From Corallium rubrum (lineage: Eukaryota; Cnidaria; Anthozoa; Scleralcyonacea; Coralliidae), in assembly GCA_964035015.1 (NCBI GenBank), contig CAXIUP010000176.1, forward strand, positions 422,001-486,000: 64,000 bases of DNA. Reading direction: 5' to 3'. The position numbers and the translations under genes are program-made. Every line of letters begins with the position of its first letter. Position 1 is the stretch's first letter. Shown here one piece after another: positions 23,899 to 32,590 of the stretch. The notes beneath the pieces are model-generated. The model made no database searches. It was not told the origin of the DNA and saw only the letters and a list, made by a program, of their open reading frames with translations.

Positions 23899-24651
23899 AT
23901 GGAGGGAATTGAACTTAAACCATTAGACCCAAATCATGACTTAGACCCAAATCCTGAAAATGGTCAGGAGGAAACAGATTTTGGGGGTACTGATGCTTTG
24001 GAGAACTTTTCAGAGTATAATAGTGTTGGGTCTGGTTACTCTATTGATGGTCCCACTGTAAATAATATGTCAGAAGACAGAACTGAGAGGATAAGAAGAA
24101 GGGCTGCGTATGGGAACTGTGAGGATTTTTTCACAAATATACTAGAACTGGAACCACAATGCACTGACCCAATGTTTGTTGACTATCTGATTGATAATAA
24201 CATATTAAGTATATCCAGGGAGTTTAGTGAGTCTGGTTTGGTTATCGATTATTCTGTGAAATATTTGGGAGGTGATTTTCGAACAATTGGGCGGGCTTTA
24301 ACTGGGGAGGATGATGATCTACTAAGGGATGGTATCAGAACACACTATGATGAGTGGACTAAGGCTAACCTAAATAAGAAACTGAAGAAAGCTGGAGTTG
24401 TAACTGCTATTGGTTTAGGAGCGATTGCATTAGTAACTGGTCTGTCTGTAGGTCTAACCAGGAAAGGATCTGATATAGTTCATCAGGCTAAGAAATGGGA
24501 AAACTTACATCCATCGGAGAGAAGAGACACAGTACCGTGGACAGAAATACAAACAGCTGGTGGTAAGGTAATTGTTTTCACTGGGGAGTATTTAATAGTG
24601 TTTATCATGGCGGCTGGATTATTTTCCTATCGTTACACTAAGAGAGAGTGA
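23899..24651 (+). CDS. Polinton protein with two C-terminal membrane segments, 250 aa
   Basis: Function not recognised. I start at 23899 (ATTTTAATATGG), because the longer frame lies in the TIR. The N-terminal ~70 residues are acidic (DPNHDLDPNPENGQ), then a basic patch (RTERIRRR), a globular middle with regular hydrophobics, a hydrophobic segment (VVTAIGLGAIALVTGLSVGL), and a C-terminal one (YLIVFIMAAGLFSY) ending KRE. It is the only gene left of the minisatellite and points toward PolB. Acidic head plus C-terminal membrane anchor resembles the layout of the 36650-37879 protein; both could be virion membrane proteins (inference). Confidence 0.7.
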   Translation: MEGIELKPLDPNHDLDPNPENGQEETDFGGTDALENFSEYNSVGSGYSIDGPTVNNMSEDRTERIRRRAAYGNCEDFFTNILELEPQCTDPMFVDYLIDNNILSISREFSESGLVIDYSVKYLGGDFRTIGRALTGEDDDLLRDGIRTHYDEWTKANLNKKLKKAGVVTAIGLGAIALVTGLSVGLTRKGSDIVHQAKKWENLHPSERRDTVPWTEIQTAGGKVIVFTGEYLIVFIMAAGLFSYRYTKRE

Positions 24652-24689
24652 TCTACAAACATAAGTGGGTAAAAATATATACCTTACCG

Positions 24690-25220
24690 GCTACAGTTGG
24701 CTTTTGTTAGTTGTAATCGGTTTCTGTTGGGTATGATCAGCTTTTGTCAGCTACAATCAGCTTTTGCCAGCTGTAATCGGTTTCTGTTGACTATACAATC
24801 GCTTTTGCCAGCTGTAATCGGTTTCTGTTGACCACGATCGGTTTCTGTTGGCTACGATCGGTTTCTGTTGACTGCAATCGGTTTCTGTTGACTGCAATCG
24901 GCTTTTGCCGGCTACGATCGGTTTTTGTTGACTGCAATCGGCATTTGCCGGCTACGATCGGTTTCCGACTGCTACAATCGGTTCCCGATGGGTACAGTCG
25001 GTTCCCGATGGGTGCAGTCGGTTTCCGATGGGTACAGTCGGTTCCCGATGGGTGCAGTCGGTTTCCGATGGGTACAATCGGTTTCCGACTGCTACAATCG
25101 GTTTCCGATGGGTACAATCGGTTTCCGATGGGTACAATCGGTTTTCGACTGCTACAATCGGTTTCCGACTGCTACAATCGGTTTCCGACTGCTACAATCG
25201 GTTTCCGATGGTGAATATTT
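24690..25220 (+). repeat. 20-bp minisatellite inside the Polinton (~26 units)
   Basis: Consensus CAATCGGTTTCCGACTGCTA, drifting leftward to GTAATCGGTTTCTGTTG and TCAGCTTTTGCCAGC variants. Two unit types alternate on the right: GACTGCTACAATCGG and GATGGGTACAATCGG. It lies between the converging 23899 gene and PolB and has no coding role; because 20 is not a multiple of three, open frames cross it in all phases. A terminator, origin or packaging role is speculation. Confidence 0.9.
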
Positions 25221-25318
25221 AAGGTTTTAACGCGACACGCTTTCTTATCGTTTGATGGAAGTCGACAAACAAATTTAGTTAGGTGTTCTGATGAGGCTTG
25301 ATATCAGCCGAAACGACT

Positions 25319-28300
25319 CTACGAAATGATGCTTTTATGTCCGTACGCGTAGGAGTTAATCCCGTCTCCCAGCAGGTATCTTTTGTCGTCAAAGCATGAG
25401 AGTGATATTTTATTTATCTCATAACTACCTAACTCATGATTTACACTTCGAATTGTTTTCATTTTCTGAAACACTTGTTTCTTACCAAATAGTGTCTTTA
25501 TAGTTCTCGTGTTTAATTTGTTTCTTAGTGACACTCTTTTTAATTCCTTTCGCGGTTTTGCCACCTGCTCCGTTGTCTTTTAAGTATGAATACATTTTAC
25601 TTCTGAGACCAACGAACTCAGCTATAGGAACGCCAGCCGCTTCGTCCTTCATCTTTCCAATGACTTTTTTGTTCGAATTGTTGTAGTAAGGTGAGCTTTC
25701 TGAATAGCCCGAGTTATCGAAAATATTTTTATTAGCCCAGAAGTCTTTGTAAACGTCTTCTGTTTTGATTTCATATGTCAGGCTGTCCGTATCTGTAAAC
25801 AACAACTTAGCATCGTTTCCATATTTTTCTAATATATAGTTGTAATGGAAATCGTACATCAGTACCTTCGATAGATCTAGAATACACATACCGACATACG
25901 CCGGTCGGTTTAACGTAAGAACTTCTTTAATTTTGTGAACGGCAACAAGGTTTTCGTTGAATATTTTAGCGGATACGAAGGTTGGTTTGGAAGCCAGCCT
26001 CAACAGCTTTTCTTCACACGTGACCAACCGGACATCTACGCGCTTTCTCAGGTTCTCCATTGTTTTACCGAAAACGCTGTTGTTCATCAGCTTGAGGAAG
26101 TCCTTTTCAAAGGCGTTTCTGGCAGCAGTTCTCTTCACCGTGTTGAAGTCGATGTACTGCTTCAGCCACTCCGATTGATTGAACAACAAAACCCGGTGAA
26201 CTTTTTTCACCCTTATTCCAAGCCTAACGTACAGCTGTAGGTTTCTATAGTGGACGACATACCTTTCCTTTCCCATCAGGTTGGTTATCAGCTTACTGAC
26301 ACCACCAACGCTGACACCGAACTTCCTTTTAATCTCAGAACAATACTCCGACAACATATCTTCCCGTATTTCCATCTTTTCAGGGGCTAATGGGTAGTCG
26401 TTGTGTAGATCGTGGAGTTCGGGAGGATACTCAAGGTCAACCTCAAGTATCATCCCAGTTCGACTGTCATTTTCCGGAAGTTCCCAGGCCAGGTTTCTCA
26501 GCTTAGGTTCACTCATCCACTTAAATCCACCAGTCGGAAGGCACTGACTCATGGCCCAACCATATAGATTATTGGCGTCCAGATACATTATATACTTCAC
26601 AGCTTCGTCCTCACTATACCCCTTCATGTATGGGTTGTTGGCTTTTCCATATCTGTTGGCTATGTAACTGACACCACCTCTCAGTCCTTTCTCAATGAAC
26701 TGAAACATGTCGATGTCAGTCATCAGCTCCAGCTCAATCCCAGTCATCTTCAGCATAGCGTCCCATGCCAACCCAGGTGAAGTGAAGTAGTGACAGGGTC
26801 CAGCTTATAGTACTGAACACAGGTCTTCCTAAAGTTCTCAAAGACGTCAGCTAACAGCAACACATCTGATTTTAGATACACGTCATGGTAGTCCCCCATT
26901 GTACTCATTCCAAACGACTCCCAAACCTTCAAAGCGTGTTGGTAATCGGTGTCTGATATCTCCTCATCATTCAACACGCTATAAAACCCACTCTTTGGTG
27001 GTAACCCCGTTTCCTCAAACCGACTGAAGTTGTCCATGTAGTCATAGGGGTAAACACCCTTCGTCCTCATCAGGTCCGACCGGGGACCAAATTCTTCGGC
27101 TGTGTATCTAAAGGCGTCCCCCGGGAGATTTCCCACCAATTTTTCCAGGGAACTACTCATGAACTGAAAACTGTCTAGAAACACGAGGTTTTTACCTAAC
27201 ATGAAGGCCATGTACTTTTCCATATTATTCGGAATGACGTTAATCTTCTGTCCGAACTTTCCGATCTCCCCCATGATGAGATGACTATCATAACTCCTCA
27301 GGTTGTGTAAGATGACTGGTAGCTTATCAGTCATTCTATGATTTCTGTTACAAAGCTGGTGGGCAGATCCCCGATATCTTCCCGTCACATGACAGTGGTC
27401 CCGGACCCTGACATCCCTTTCCCCATACTCCCGGCCACAGATGTGACATCCGTTAGCGTCTCTGAAGTCCGCCCTATCGGAATCAGTTAGAACCATGTCC
27501 TGGTTGAAGTGCTCTTTCCGAATACCCTTACAGTACTCCACCTCTTCCAACATCTTTCCGATAAACTTGTTGACAGCACCAGGGCCTCTATACACCTGGA
27601 CGGGCTTACTGTACCTATCGTCATAACAACAGACAACCTTATACCCATAACCACAATCAGTATGTTTCTGATACTTATCCATGTACGGTCTCCTCTCTCT
27701 CTCCTCTCGGTCTGACTCCGACACCTCCGGTCTGCTGACCTTTTCCGTGATCGCCTCGAAGTCAGCGTACACAACAAACGGAACGTTTAACTGTTTATGG
27801 AAATTATTGTACCTCAACACGTTCTTACCGGGGTCAGGCATCCTAACGGCTTGTTTACCATTCACACTGATACACACAACCTTATGCCTATCCAGAACCT
27901 CCGTTGAACTGAAACATTGTAAGCAGTAAACACAGAAGTGTTTTTTTCTCTTATGTTTTGTTTTGTTGTACATAAACCTATCAAAGTCCTTGATGAGGAC
28001 GTAATGTTTGTTGTTCCCGTTGGTTATAATCAGGAGGTTCATGAGGTCGGTGAACCTTTCCTCTGACACGTAAACCGGAAAGGTTAACCCGTTTTCATAA
28101 CCAAAGACGTTGATACGTATCTCATTCTGTTTCTCCACCCGGTTGTACTGTTTTTGAGTCACAGGTAAGCTGACCCCGCTGTAATCCAAGTCGCCAACAT
28201 GGTCCCAGTACTTTGTGACCCTTTGTGGGTCTTTTGGGACAGGAAACTTATGAGCCAGATGACACCACATAAAACACCTATCATCATTATTCTTAACGTT

Positions 28301-28858
28301 GATCAACCCCTTCCGACTATTCTTCAGCTCTTTAGGGAAGTCGACATAACTGGAGCCTTCCAGTGGACTGTAGACGGTCAGATTAACGTAGTGACCGTCG
28401 ATTGACTCCACTGTCCAGCCAGATCCCTCGCTTATCCATCGGGCTATTCTAGCCACCACCTCTTCATTCGCGGTGTCAACGTCCTGACCGATCTCACCGC
28501 CGTTGATTATAGTCTTGATGTGGCTGTTGAAGTGGGCCGTCTTATAAGTTGTTCCGCCGGACACCTCCTTTTCAAGCGTTACAACCAGCGTTTCAGCGAA
28601 CTTCAGCCCCCTCATCTCAGTTAGCTCCCGACGTAGCAGCCGTACCACATCATTCCTAAGGGCGTTTACCTGTTCCAGTGGGTGTTGGGACACAACAGCA
28701 CAACTGAACGACTTAGTTTTACCCCTCAGGGCTCTGTCTAACTGATTTATGTCATAACCGATTAGTCTCTCGTAGAGACGGGGGTCTATATCATCGGAAT
28801 AGTCAAACATGTCAGGGTCTAAGTCGTCGTCTTGGTGGATCATGACATCTGGATCCAT
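25319..28858 (-). pseudogene. Protein-primed type B DNA polymerase (PolB), two frameshifts
   Basis: Replicates the element from its ends using a terminal-protein primer. The start is ATG at 28858 (MDPDVMIHQ) with TTATAACG just upstream; the longer frame begins with GTG. Exo I is VVYADFEAIT (~27765). A C2H2/HNH-like insert CHICGREYGERD...DHCHVTGRYRG lies at ~27370-27450, and an Exo II-like NLRSYDSHLI follows. Palm motif A is YLDANNLYGWAM (~26570), motif B LMNNSVFGKTMEN (~26070), motif C TDTDSLTYE (~25790), then LRSKMYSY. A single-base loss near 26794, in the segment between exonuclease and palm, and another change near 25495 divide it into three frames totalling ~1,180 residues, the usual size for Polinton PolB. 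The frame ends at 25319. The reading breaks could be decay or sequencing indels. Confidence 0.93.
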
Positions 28859-29474
28859 CGTTATAACAGGGGTGATCACATTTCGTTAGGTGTTGTCTCA
28901 ACCACCTGGTGTAGAACTTGTCCGGGGTACGATCCCAACCAAGTTCTTTATACACAATCCCGAACAGATTGTTATCAGACAGATCCTTTGTTTTCCCCTC
29001 CCTAAGATCCTTCAAACCACCCAGTAACTTAATCCCTCTCCTTGAGCACAATCTGATGATGTAATAATTGTATCTGGACACATTACGACCTCTTATCAGA
29101 CCCTTACCTCTCATCACCCGAAGAACCTTGGAAAAGTCGGATAAGACAACGTCAACGGCTGTATCCCTGACAACTCTGGTGAGTCTCTTCCTCATCCAAC
29201 TATTCCTCGAATGCTCACTTCTACGACCGGCCGCCCGGTATCTCCCGACGACATATCCATACTCCGTATCACCACATCCTGGACAGGAGTACATCTCAGT
29301 GCTCACCTTCACACGAAATCTGGAACAATCCCCACACCACAACTTCGTACTACATCTGGGTGGATCCCAAGCCGAGGCTACTAACTCAATCCCCATCTGC
29401 TTACAGACCCATTCAACGCTTGAAGACGGTGAATCCTTCAACCCCTCCGGTAAGTCCGACCAGAAAACAGACAT
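28812..29474 (-). CDS. Zinc-ribbon protein upstream of PolB, 220 aa
   Basis: Function unknown. Starts at 29474 with TTATAATG. Residues ~47-67 form a four-cysteine zinc ribbon (CGDC...CPGC). A basic stretch (RRSEHSRNSWMRKRLTR) follows, then a segment with the look of a winged helix (SRYNYYIIRLCSRRGIKLL). The 3' end overlaps the start of PolB by 47 bp in another frame, so the two are probably co-expressed. Zinc ribbon plus helical DNA-binding C-terminus recalls viral transcription factors such as VLTF3 or TFIIB-like proteins, but the match is too weak to name. It could serve the TATA-start-codon promoters of this element (speculation). Confidence 0.72.
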   Translation of the reverse strand: MSVFWSDLPEGLKDSPSSSVEWVCKQMGIELVASAWDPPRCSTKLWCGDCSRFRVKVSTEMYSCPGCGDTEYGYVVGRYRAAGRRSEHSRNSWMRKRLTRVVRDTAVDVVLSDFSKVLRVMRGKGLIRGRNVSRYNYYIIRLCSRRGIKLLGGLKDLREGKTKDLSDNNLFGIVYKELGWDRTPDKFYTRWLRQHLTKCDHPCYNDGSRCHDPPRRRLRP

Positions 29475-29506
29475 TATAACTAAACCCTAACAAATCCCCT
29501 TAACCC

Positions 29507-29917
29507 CTACAAAACAAACCTAGACATCAGATACCCACCAACCAGACCAACAGACCCAGTAAACAGGGTCTGATACTCTTTCATTTCACTCGATGGTTTG
29601 TAATAGTCAGACAACTCAGGCTTTGGTTGGGACAACCCAACCTGCCCCAACCTACCCCTCAGCAGATTCAGAGCGTGATTCGTTGTGTTGATGTCAGCGT
29701 TGGCGTCAGACAGTTCCTGTCTCAACCTCTGTATCCTATCCTTCCTACCCACCTCACTCTCATACCATTTCTCCTTCGCCCTGGCCAGCTGCTCAAGGGC
29801 GTGGTTATGTCTCTTAATCTCAGCCTCATACCCGGTGTGATTTAACTTTGAAAACAGGAATCCAGCGCCTGCGAAGGCCAAGGCGTTAAACAGTCCACCA
29901 GCAACCACACTAGCCAT
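29507..29917 (-). CDS. Membrane/coiled-coil protein with GYLxSR(F)VL tail, 136 aa
   Basis: Starts at 29917 after TTATATATATG. A hydrophobic N-terminus (VVAGGLFNALAFAGAGFLF, ~4-22) precedes a charged coiled coil (~30-90, QLARAKEKWYESEVGRK onward), and a second hydrophobic segment ends the protein (GLVGGYLMSRFVL). The last residues nearly match those of the 33422-34156 protein. Two membrane anchors and a coil suggest a virion or assembly scaffold protein on a membrane. It is 33 bp upstream of the zinc-ribbon protein's frame in gene order and 9 bp from the nuclease gene. No family named. Confidence 0.75.
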   Translation of the reverse strand: MASVVAGGLFNALAFAGAGFLFSKLNHTGYEAEIKRHNHALEQLARAKEKWYESEVGRKDRIQRLRQELSDANADINTTNHALNLLRGRLGQVGLSQPKPELSDYYKPSSEMKEYQTLFTGSVGLVGGYLMSRFVL

Positions 29918-29925
29918 ATATATAA

Positions 29926-30306
29926 CTAAAGATAATACATCTCATTTGTTACAAAAAAATTTATGACAATAGAACGGATGTTACGCCTCTCCCAATACGG
30001 AATCCTGAGTAGGTAATGGCCATTGTCCTCAGCATATTTATCTTTCATCCGGTCGTGTATCTTCCGTACCTTAAAGCGCCTTTCTGCCTCCTCCTGGGTC
30101 AGCTTACCCGACCAGGTGGAAGGGCTGAAATGTTGTTCACCATCATACTCAATCAGTACGAAAACGCCATCACGAACAGATACCGCGAAGTCATACCTCA
30201 AAAGACCACCACCCAACCCCACTAACCCATCAAAAGTCTTCTCCCTAATCGCCTCAACTTCATAAGCGCGTAGGACATCCTGTATATCCCTTTCTCCCCT
30301 AGACAT
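29926..30306 (-). CDS. Small EDxHD (Vsr-like PD-(D/E)XK) nuclease, ~126 aa
   Basis: Residues fit the Vsr-like EDxHD nuclease fold: an early Glu in RGERDIQ, Asp in LRYDFAVS, the signature IEYDGEQHF (E, D, H), then KYAEDNGHYLLRIPYW, the usual C-terminal strand of these enzymes. Such domains cut or nick DNA in mismatch repair, homing endonucleases and phage or giant-virus proteins. I chose the ATG at 30306 (MSRGERDIQ); a GTG at 30351 would add 15 residues. It sits 9 bp from the next gene in the minus block. A role in replication, resolution of ends or target cutting is inference. All putative catalytic residues look intact. Confidence 0.78.
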   Translation of the reverse strand: MSRGERDIQDVLRAYEVEAIREKTFDGLVGLGGGLLRYDFAVSVRDGVFVLIEYDGEQHFSPSTWSGKLTQEEAERRFKVRKIHDRMKDKYAEDNGHYLLRIPYWERRNIRSIVINFFVTNEMYYL

Positions 30307-30372
30307 AGGGGGCAGCCAACGTGTCTCGACCTCCACGCTTATAGTAACCACTGCATATGGAACCCCCTTAGG

Positions 30373-30612
30373 CTACTTAGGCTTCGAAAAAGGGTCAACC
30401 GGTAAATACCCCTTCGACTGGGCATATCCAACCACAACTGTACTAATTCCAACGGCTAGAGTCAGCTTGGCGGTACCCTTTACAGACTCAGGAGTACCCA
30501 AAGGTTCCCTCAAGACCTTTTTCGAAGCCATGGAGACTGCCACAGCTCCGCCTGTGATCAGGAGGGCGTCGTAGAGCTCGTTCATCAGTTCTTTTCGGTC
30601 GGTGGTTGACAT
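30373..30612 (-). CDS. Small membrane protein, 79 aa
   Basis: Not recognised. Starts at 30612 with AGTATAATG. Two hydrophobic stretches (ALLITGGAVAVSMA and LTLAVGISTVVVGYA) are separated by a short basic/polar loop, suggesting a two-pass membrane hairpin with a PVDPFSKPK tail. Lies between the nuclease and the 128-residue membrane protein. Confidence 0.7.
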   Translation of the reverse strand: MSTTDRKELMNELYDALLITGGAVAVSMASKKVLREPLGTPESVKGTAKLTLAVGISTVVVGYAQSKGYLPVDPFSKPK

Positions 30613-30628
30613 TATACTAACACATATT

Positions 30629-31015
30629 TCATTCGTCGAAGGTGTCTAAGACTGGGGAAGTCCGAATGGGGTTCTGTGGTTCGACAGTTCCTTCCATTAC
30701 CTTCTCCTCATCAATGGTTTTCAGCCTCTGAACCTCCCTTTTCTCCTGCCTCATAGTGTAATAAAGTGAGGCCCCACCGATAATCAATCCAACGGTTCCG
30801 ATTAGATATCCGTAATAGGCTGACCGGCCCCCACCAACCCCAGGACCAATCTCAGCCGCCAACCGCTCTCTGGCTTTTCTCTCCTTGGCTGTCTTTGATA
30901 TCTGAGCCAGCCGTTTACCAGCCTCCACCCGTTTCGGATCCTTGACTCTCTCCGTCTTGGCCACTGATGTCACCTTAGGGACTTCCGGGGTTTTCTCAGA
31001 TGTTTCGTCAGCCAT
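30629..31015 (-). CDS. Single-pass membrane protein with basic N-terminus, 128 aa
   Basis: Starts at 31015 with TGTATAGATG. Residues 1-55 are rich in Lys, Arg and Glu (KRLAQISKTAKERKARERL). A glycine-rich turn (GPGVGGGRSAYYG) leads to one membrane segment (YLIGTVGLIIGGASLYY), and a charged tail follows. Function unknown. The basic N-terminus could contact DNA and the anchor a membrane (inference). Confidence 0.72.
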   Translation of the reverse strand: MADETSEKTPEVPKVTSVAKTERVKDPKRVEAGKRLAQISKTAKERKARERLAAEIGPGVGGGRSAYYGYLIGTVGLIIGGASLYYTMRQEKREVQRLKTIDEEKVMEGTVEPQNPIRTSPVLDTFDE

Positions 31016-31027
31016 CTATACACTAAT

Positions 31028-31336
31028 CTATGTTTCATCTGTGAGGCCATCTGTAGGAATCTCTGGGGAATCTGTGAGACCATCTATAGGAATCTCTGAG
31101 GTTGTCTTTAAGGAATCTATGAGACCATCTGTAGGAATCTCTGAGGCTGTCTGTGGGAAGTCTGTGAGACCATCTGTAGGGGTTTCTAAGACCGTCGGCC
31201 AGACAACAACAGACTCAGCCACGTAGTACTCTCCCCTACGGTTCCTCCTAACACAATGTCTCATCACCCCGATAGCTCTTCTGAGGGCGTGGAAGATAAT
31301 CAGTATGGGTCGTCTAAGTCTCTTTGGAATCTTCAT
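31028..31336 (-). CDS. Basic protein with ~15-residue repeats, 102 aa
   Basis: Starts at 31336 with TTTTATATG. The N-terminal 35 residues are strongly basic (KRLRRPILIIFHALRRAI and HCVRRNRRGEYYV). The rest is an in-phase repeat with core (E)IPTDGLTDS, encoded by 31034-31190, four to five copies. The period stays in frame, which supports real translation. Function unknown; the Arg-rich head suggests DNA condensation (inference). It lies back-to-back with the kinase gene, 45 bp apart. Confidence 0.62.
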   Translation of the reverse strand: MKIPKRLRRPILIIFHALRRAIGVMRHCVRRNRRGEYYVAESVVVWPTVLETPTDGLTDFPQTASEIPTDGLIDSLKTTSEIPIDGLTDSPEIPTDGLTDET

Positions 31337-31381
31337 ATAAAATACAGGAGGTTTAGGGCCGTACCGTATACCTGGGGTATA
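31337..31381. promoter_or_regulatory. Divergent promoter region with TATA-ATG motifs both ways
   Basis: A 45-bp gap between the basic-protein gene (minus) and the kinase gene (plus). Leftward it reads TTTTATATG, rightward GGGTATAATG, so each start codon touches a TATA-like stretch. Confidence 0.55.
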
Positions 31382-32125
31382 ATGACTGGGACAGAGTCCG
31401 GTGCTCGGCTGACCGCCCTTGACGGAAACATCGGTGTGTGGAAGACAACGTTCGCTATACCATTTGCCGTAAGAAATGGTTACTACCTTGCTGAGGAGCC
31501 AGTTGACGACAATCCATACCTCGAAAGGTTTTATGCCGACCCCGGGAGGTGGGCGTACGAAATGGAGACCTGGTTCCTCGGTGAGAGCATTGACGTCTAC
31601 CTAGAGGCTCTGGAGTTAATCAACGAAGGGAGGAATGTGATTATAGAGCGAACACATCACAGCTGTATGATTTTCACTAAGAACTGTTGGCGTAATGGGT
31701 GGATAACCGACAAACAGTTCTCTGAGTATTCCCAGGTTTTCCACTCACTAAACAATCTACTCCCAACCCCTGACGCTCTACTATTCCTAAAGGCCTCAGT
31801 TGACACCTGCTACGACCGAAAGCTCAGGAGAGGTCGGGAATGTGAAGCCGGTGTGACTAAGGATTACCTCAGGTGTGTGGGGAGGTATATGGGGGAGATG
31901 ACTGAGGACATAGCCCTTAAGGGAACTGAGGTGATTACCCTCGACTGGGAAGACTTCGGTCCGGATGAGTCGGAGGTGGTCGGTACCCTCAGTGGGATCC
32001 CTAGCGGATTTCACGGTTGGATGGCCCGTGTGGGTGACCGGGACGTCTACATACCAGAGATAGTCAGAACCGTCGGCCAGGCCCGGCAGGCTCAGCTGAG
32101 TCATAGGTCCTATGGTACCGTGTGA
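31382..32125 (+). CDS. Deoxynucleoside kinase, 247 aa
   Basis: Phosphorylates deoxynucleosides to feed dNTP synthesis. Start ATG 31382 is chosen because it follows TATA and puts the P-loop at residues 15-22 (GNIGVWKT), as in the family; a start at 31256 would overlap the divergent gene. Other marks: EEPVDDNPYLERFYADP (38-54, substrate/EP motif), ERTHHS (89-94, the DRS/ERS catalytic motif) and an Arg-rich LID (RKLRRGRECE, 146-155). The size fits TK2/dCK/dGK-type enzymes. It is the only + gene in the minus block and overlaps the next gene tail-to-tail by 62 bp. Substrate preference cannot be read. I do not recall this enzyme as a normal Polinton gene; capture from a host or virus is likely. The 'VW' inside the P-loop is unusual. 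Confidence 0.88.
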   Translation: MTGTESGARLTALDGNIGVWKTTFAIPFAVRNGYYLAEEPVDDNPYLERFYADPGRWAYEMETWFLGESIDVYLEALELINEGRNVIIERTHHSCMIFTKNCWRNGWITDKQFSEYSQVFHSLNNLLPTPDALLFLKASVDTCYDRKLRRGRECEAGVTKDYLRCVGRYMGEMTEDIALKGTEVITLDWEDFGPDESEVVGTLSGIPSGFHGWMARVGDRDVYIPEIVRTVGQARQAQLSHRSYGTV

Positions 32126-32585
32126 TCATACTGTCTGAATGTGGACAGACCTCAGTCACAATGTCGTCGAGTACACGAACGTCGGATAGGAAGACAGTCT
32201 CATCGTACTGGACCCCACGTAGGAAGCTTCCGATTTGTGTCAGAACCTTGTGGTAGCTGACGTGAGCGAACTCACAGTTCTCCAGCCTGCCAGGCATTCC
32301 CGACTTGGTCATGTACCCTTGGATCAGGACGCCAGGACCGGCTATGGTTCCGAGGATCAGTGGGTTAGCTGTGACACCACCGGCTATTCCCCCGACCACG
32401 GTCAACCCAATAGAGACCGTCTCAAGGATCATCTTCAGTCTCTTCAGTCGGGTGTGTTTCCACTTGTAACTGGTCGCTAGCCTATGGTAATACGAATAGA
32501 GTCGGGTTAGTTTGTCCACTTCAGTCGATTGGAGGTTTTTACCAATGTGGTTGAAGCTGACGACGCTTTTTCTCTTTTTCCCCAT
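32064..32585 (-). CDS. SLATT-like two-TM protein, 173 aa
   Basis: An amphipathic helix (LYSYYHRLATSYKWKHTRLK, ~30-50) leads into two membrane helices (VSIGLTVVGGIAGGV and LILGTIAGPGVLIQGYM), then a second helix (CEFAHVSYHKVLTQIGSFLR). This helix-2TM-helix order is that of SLATT domains, which form pores or membrane assemblies, best known as effectors in bacterial defence. No enzyme or sensor domain is attached here. The tail (EPAGPGRRF) overlaps the kinase 3' end by 62 bp in antisense. The start has only a weak AT-rich lead (TAATTAGAATG). A viral membrane protein unrelated to SLATT is the alternative. Confidence 0.6.
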   Translation of the reverse strand: MGKKRKSVVSFNHIGKNLQSTEVDKLTRLYSYYHRLATSYKWKHTRLKRLKMILETVSIGLTVVGGIAGGVTANPLILGTIAGPGVLIQGYMTKSGMPGRLENCEFAHVSYHKVLTQIGSFLRGVQYDETVFLSDVRVLDDIVTEVCPHSDSMITRYHRTYDSAEPAGPGRRF

Positions 32586-32590
32586 TCTAA

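Noticed and set aside
24690..25220. CRISPR-like array
   Set aside because: Units are contiguous 20-mers without unique spacers, in a eukaryotic element without cas genes.
28812..29474. Firm assignment to VLTF3
   Set aside because: Only a zinc ribbon and vague helical C-terminus are visible; kept as unknown.
32064..32585. Complete CBASS-like defence system around the SLATT-like protein
   Set aside because: No nucleotidyltransferase or sensor gene nearby; neighbours are virion-type and replication genes.
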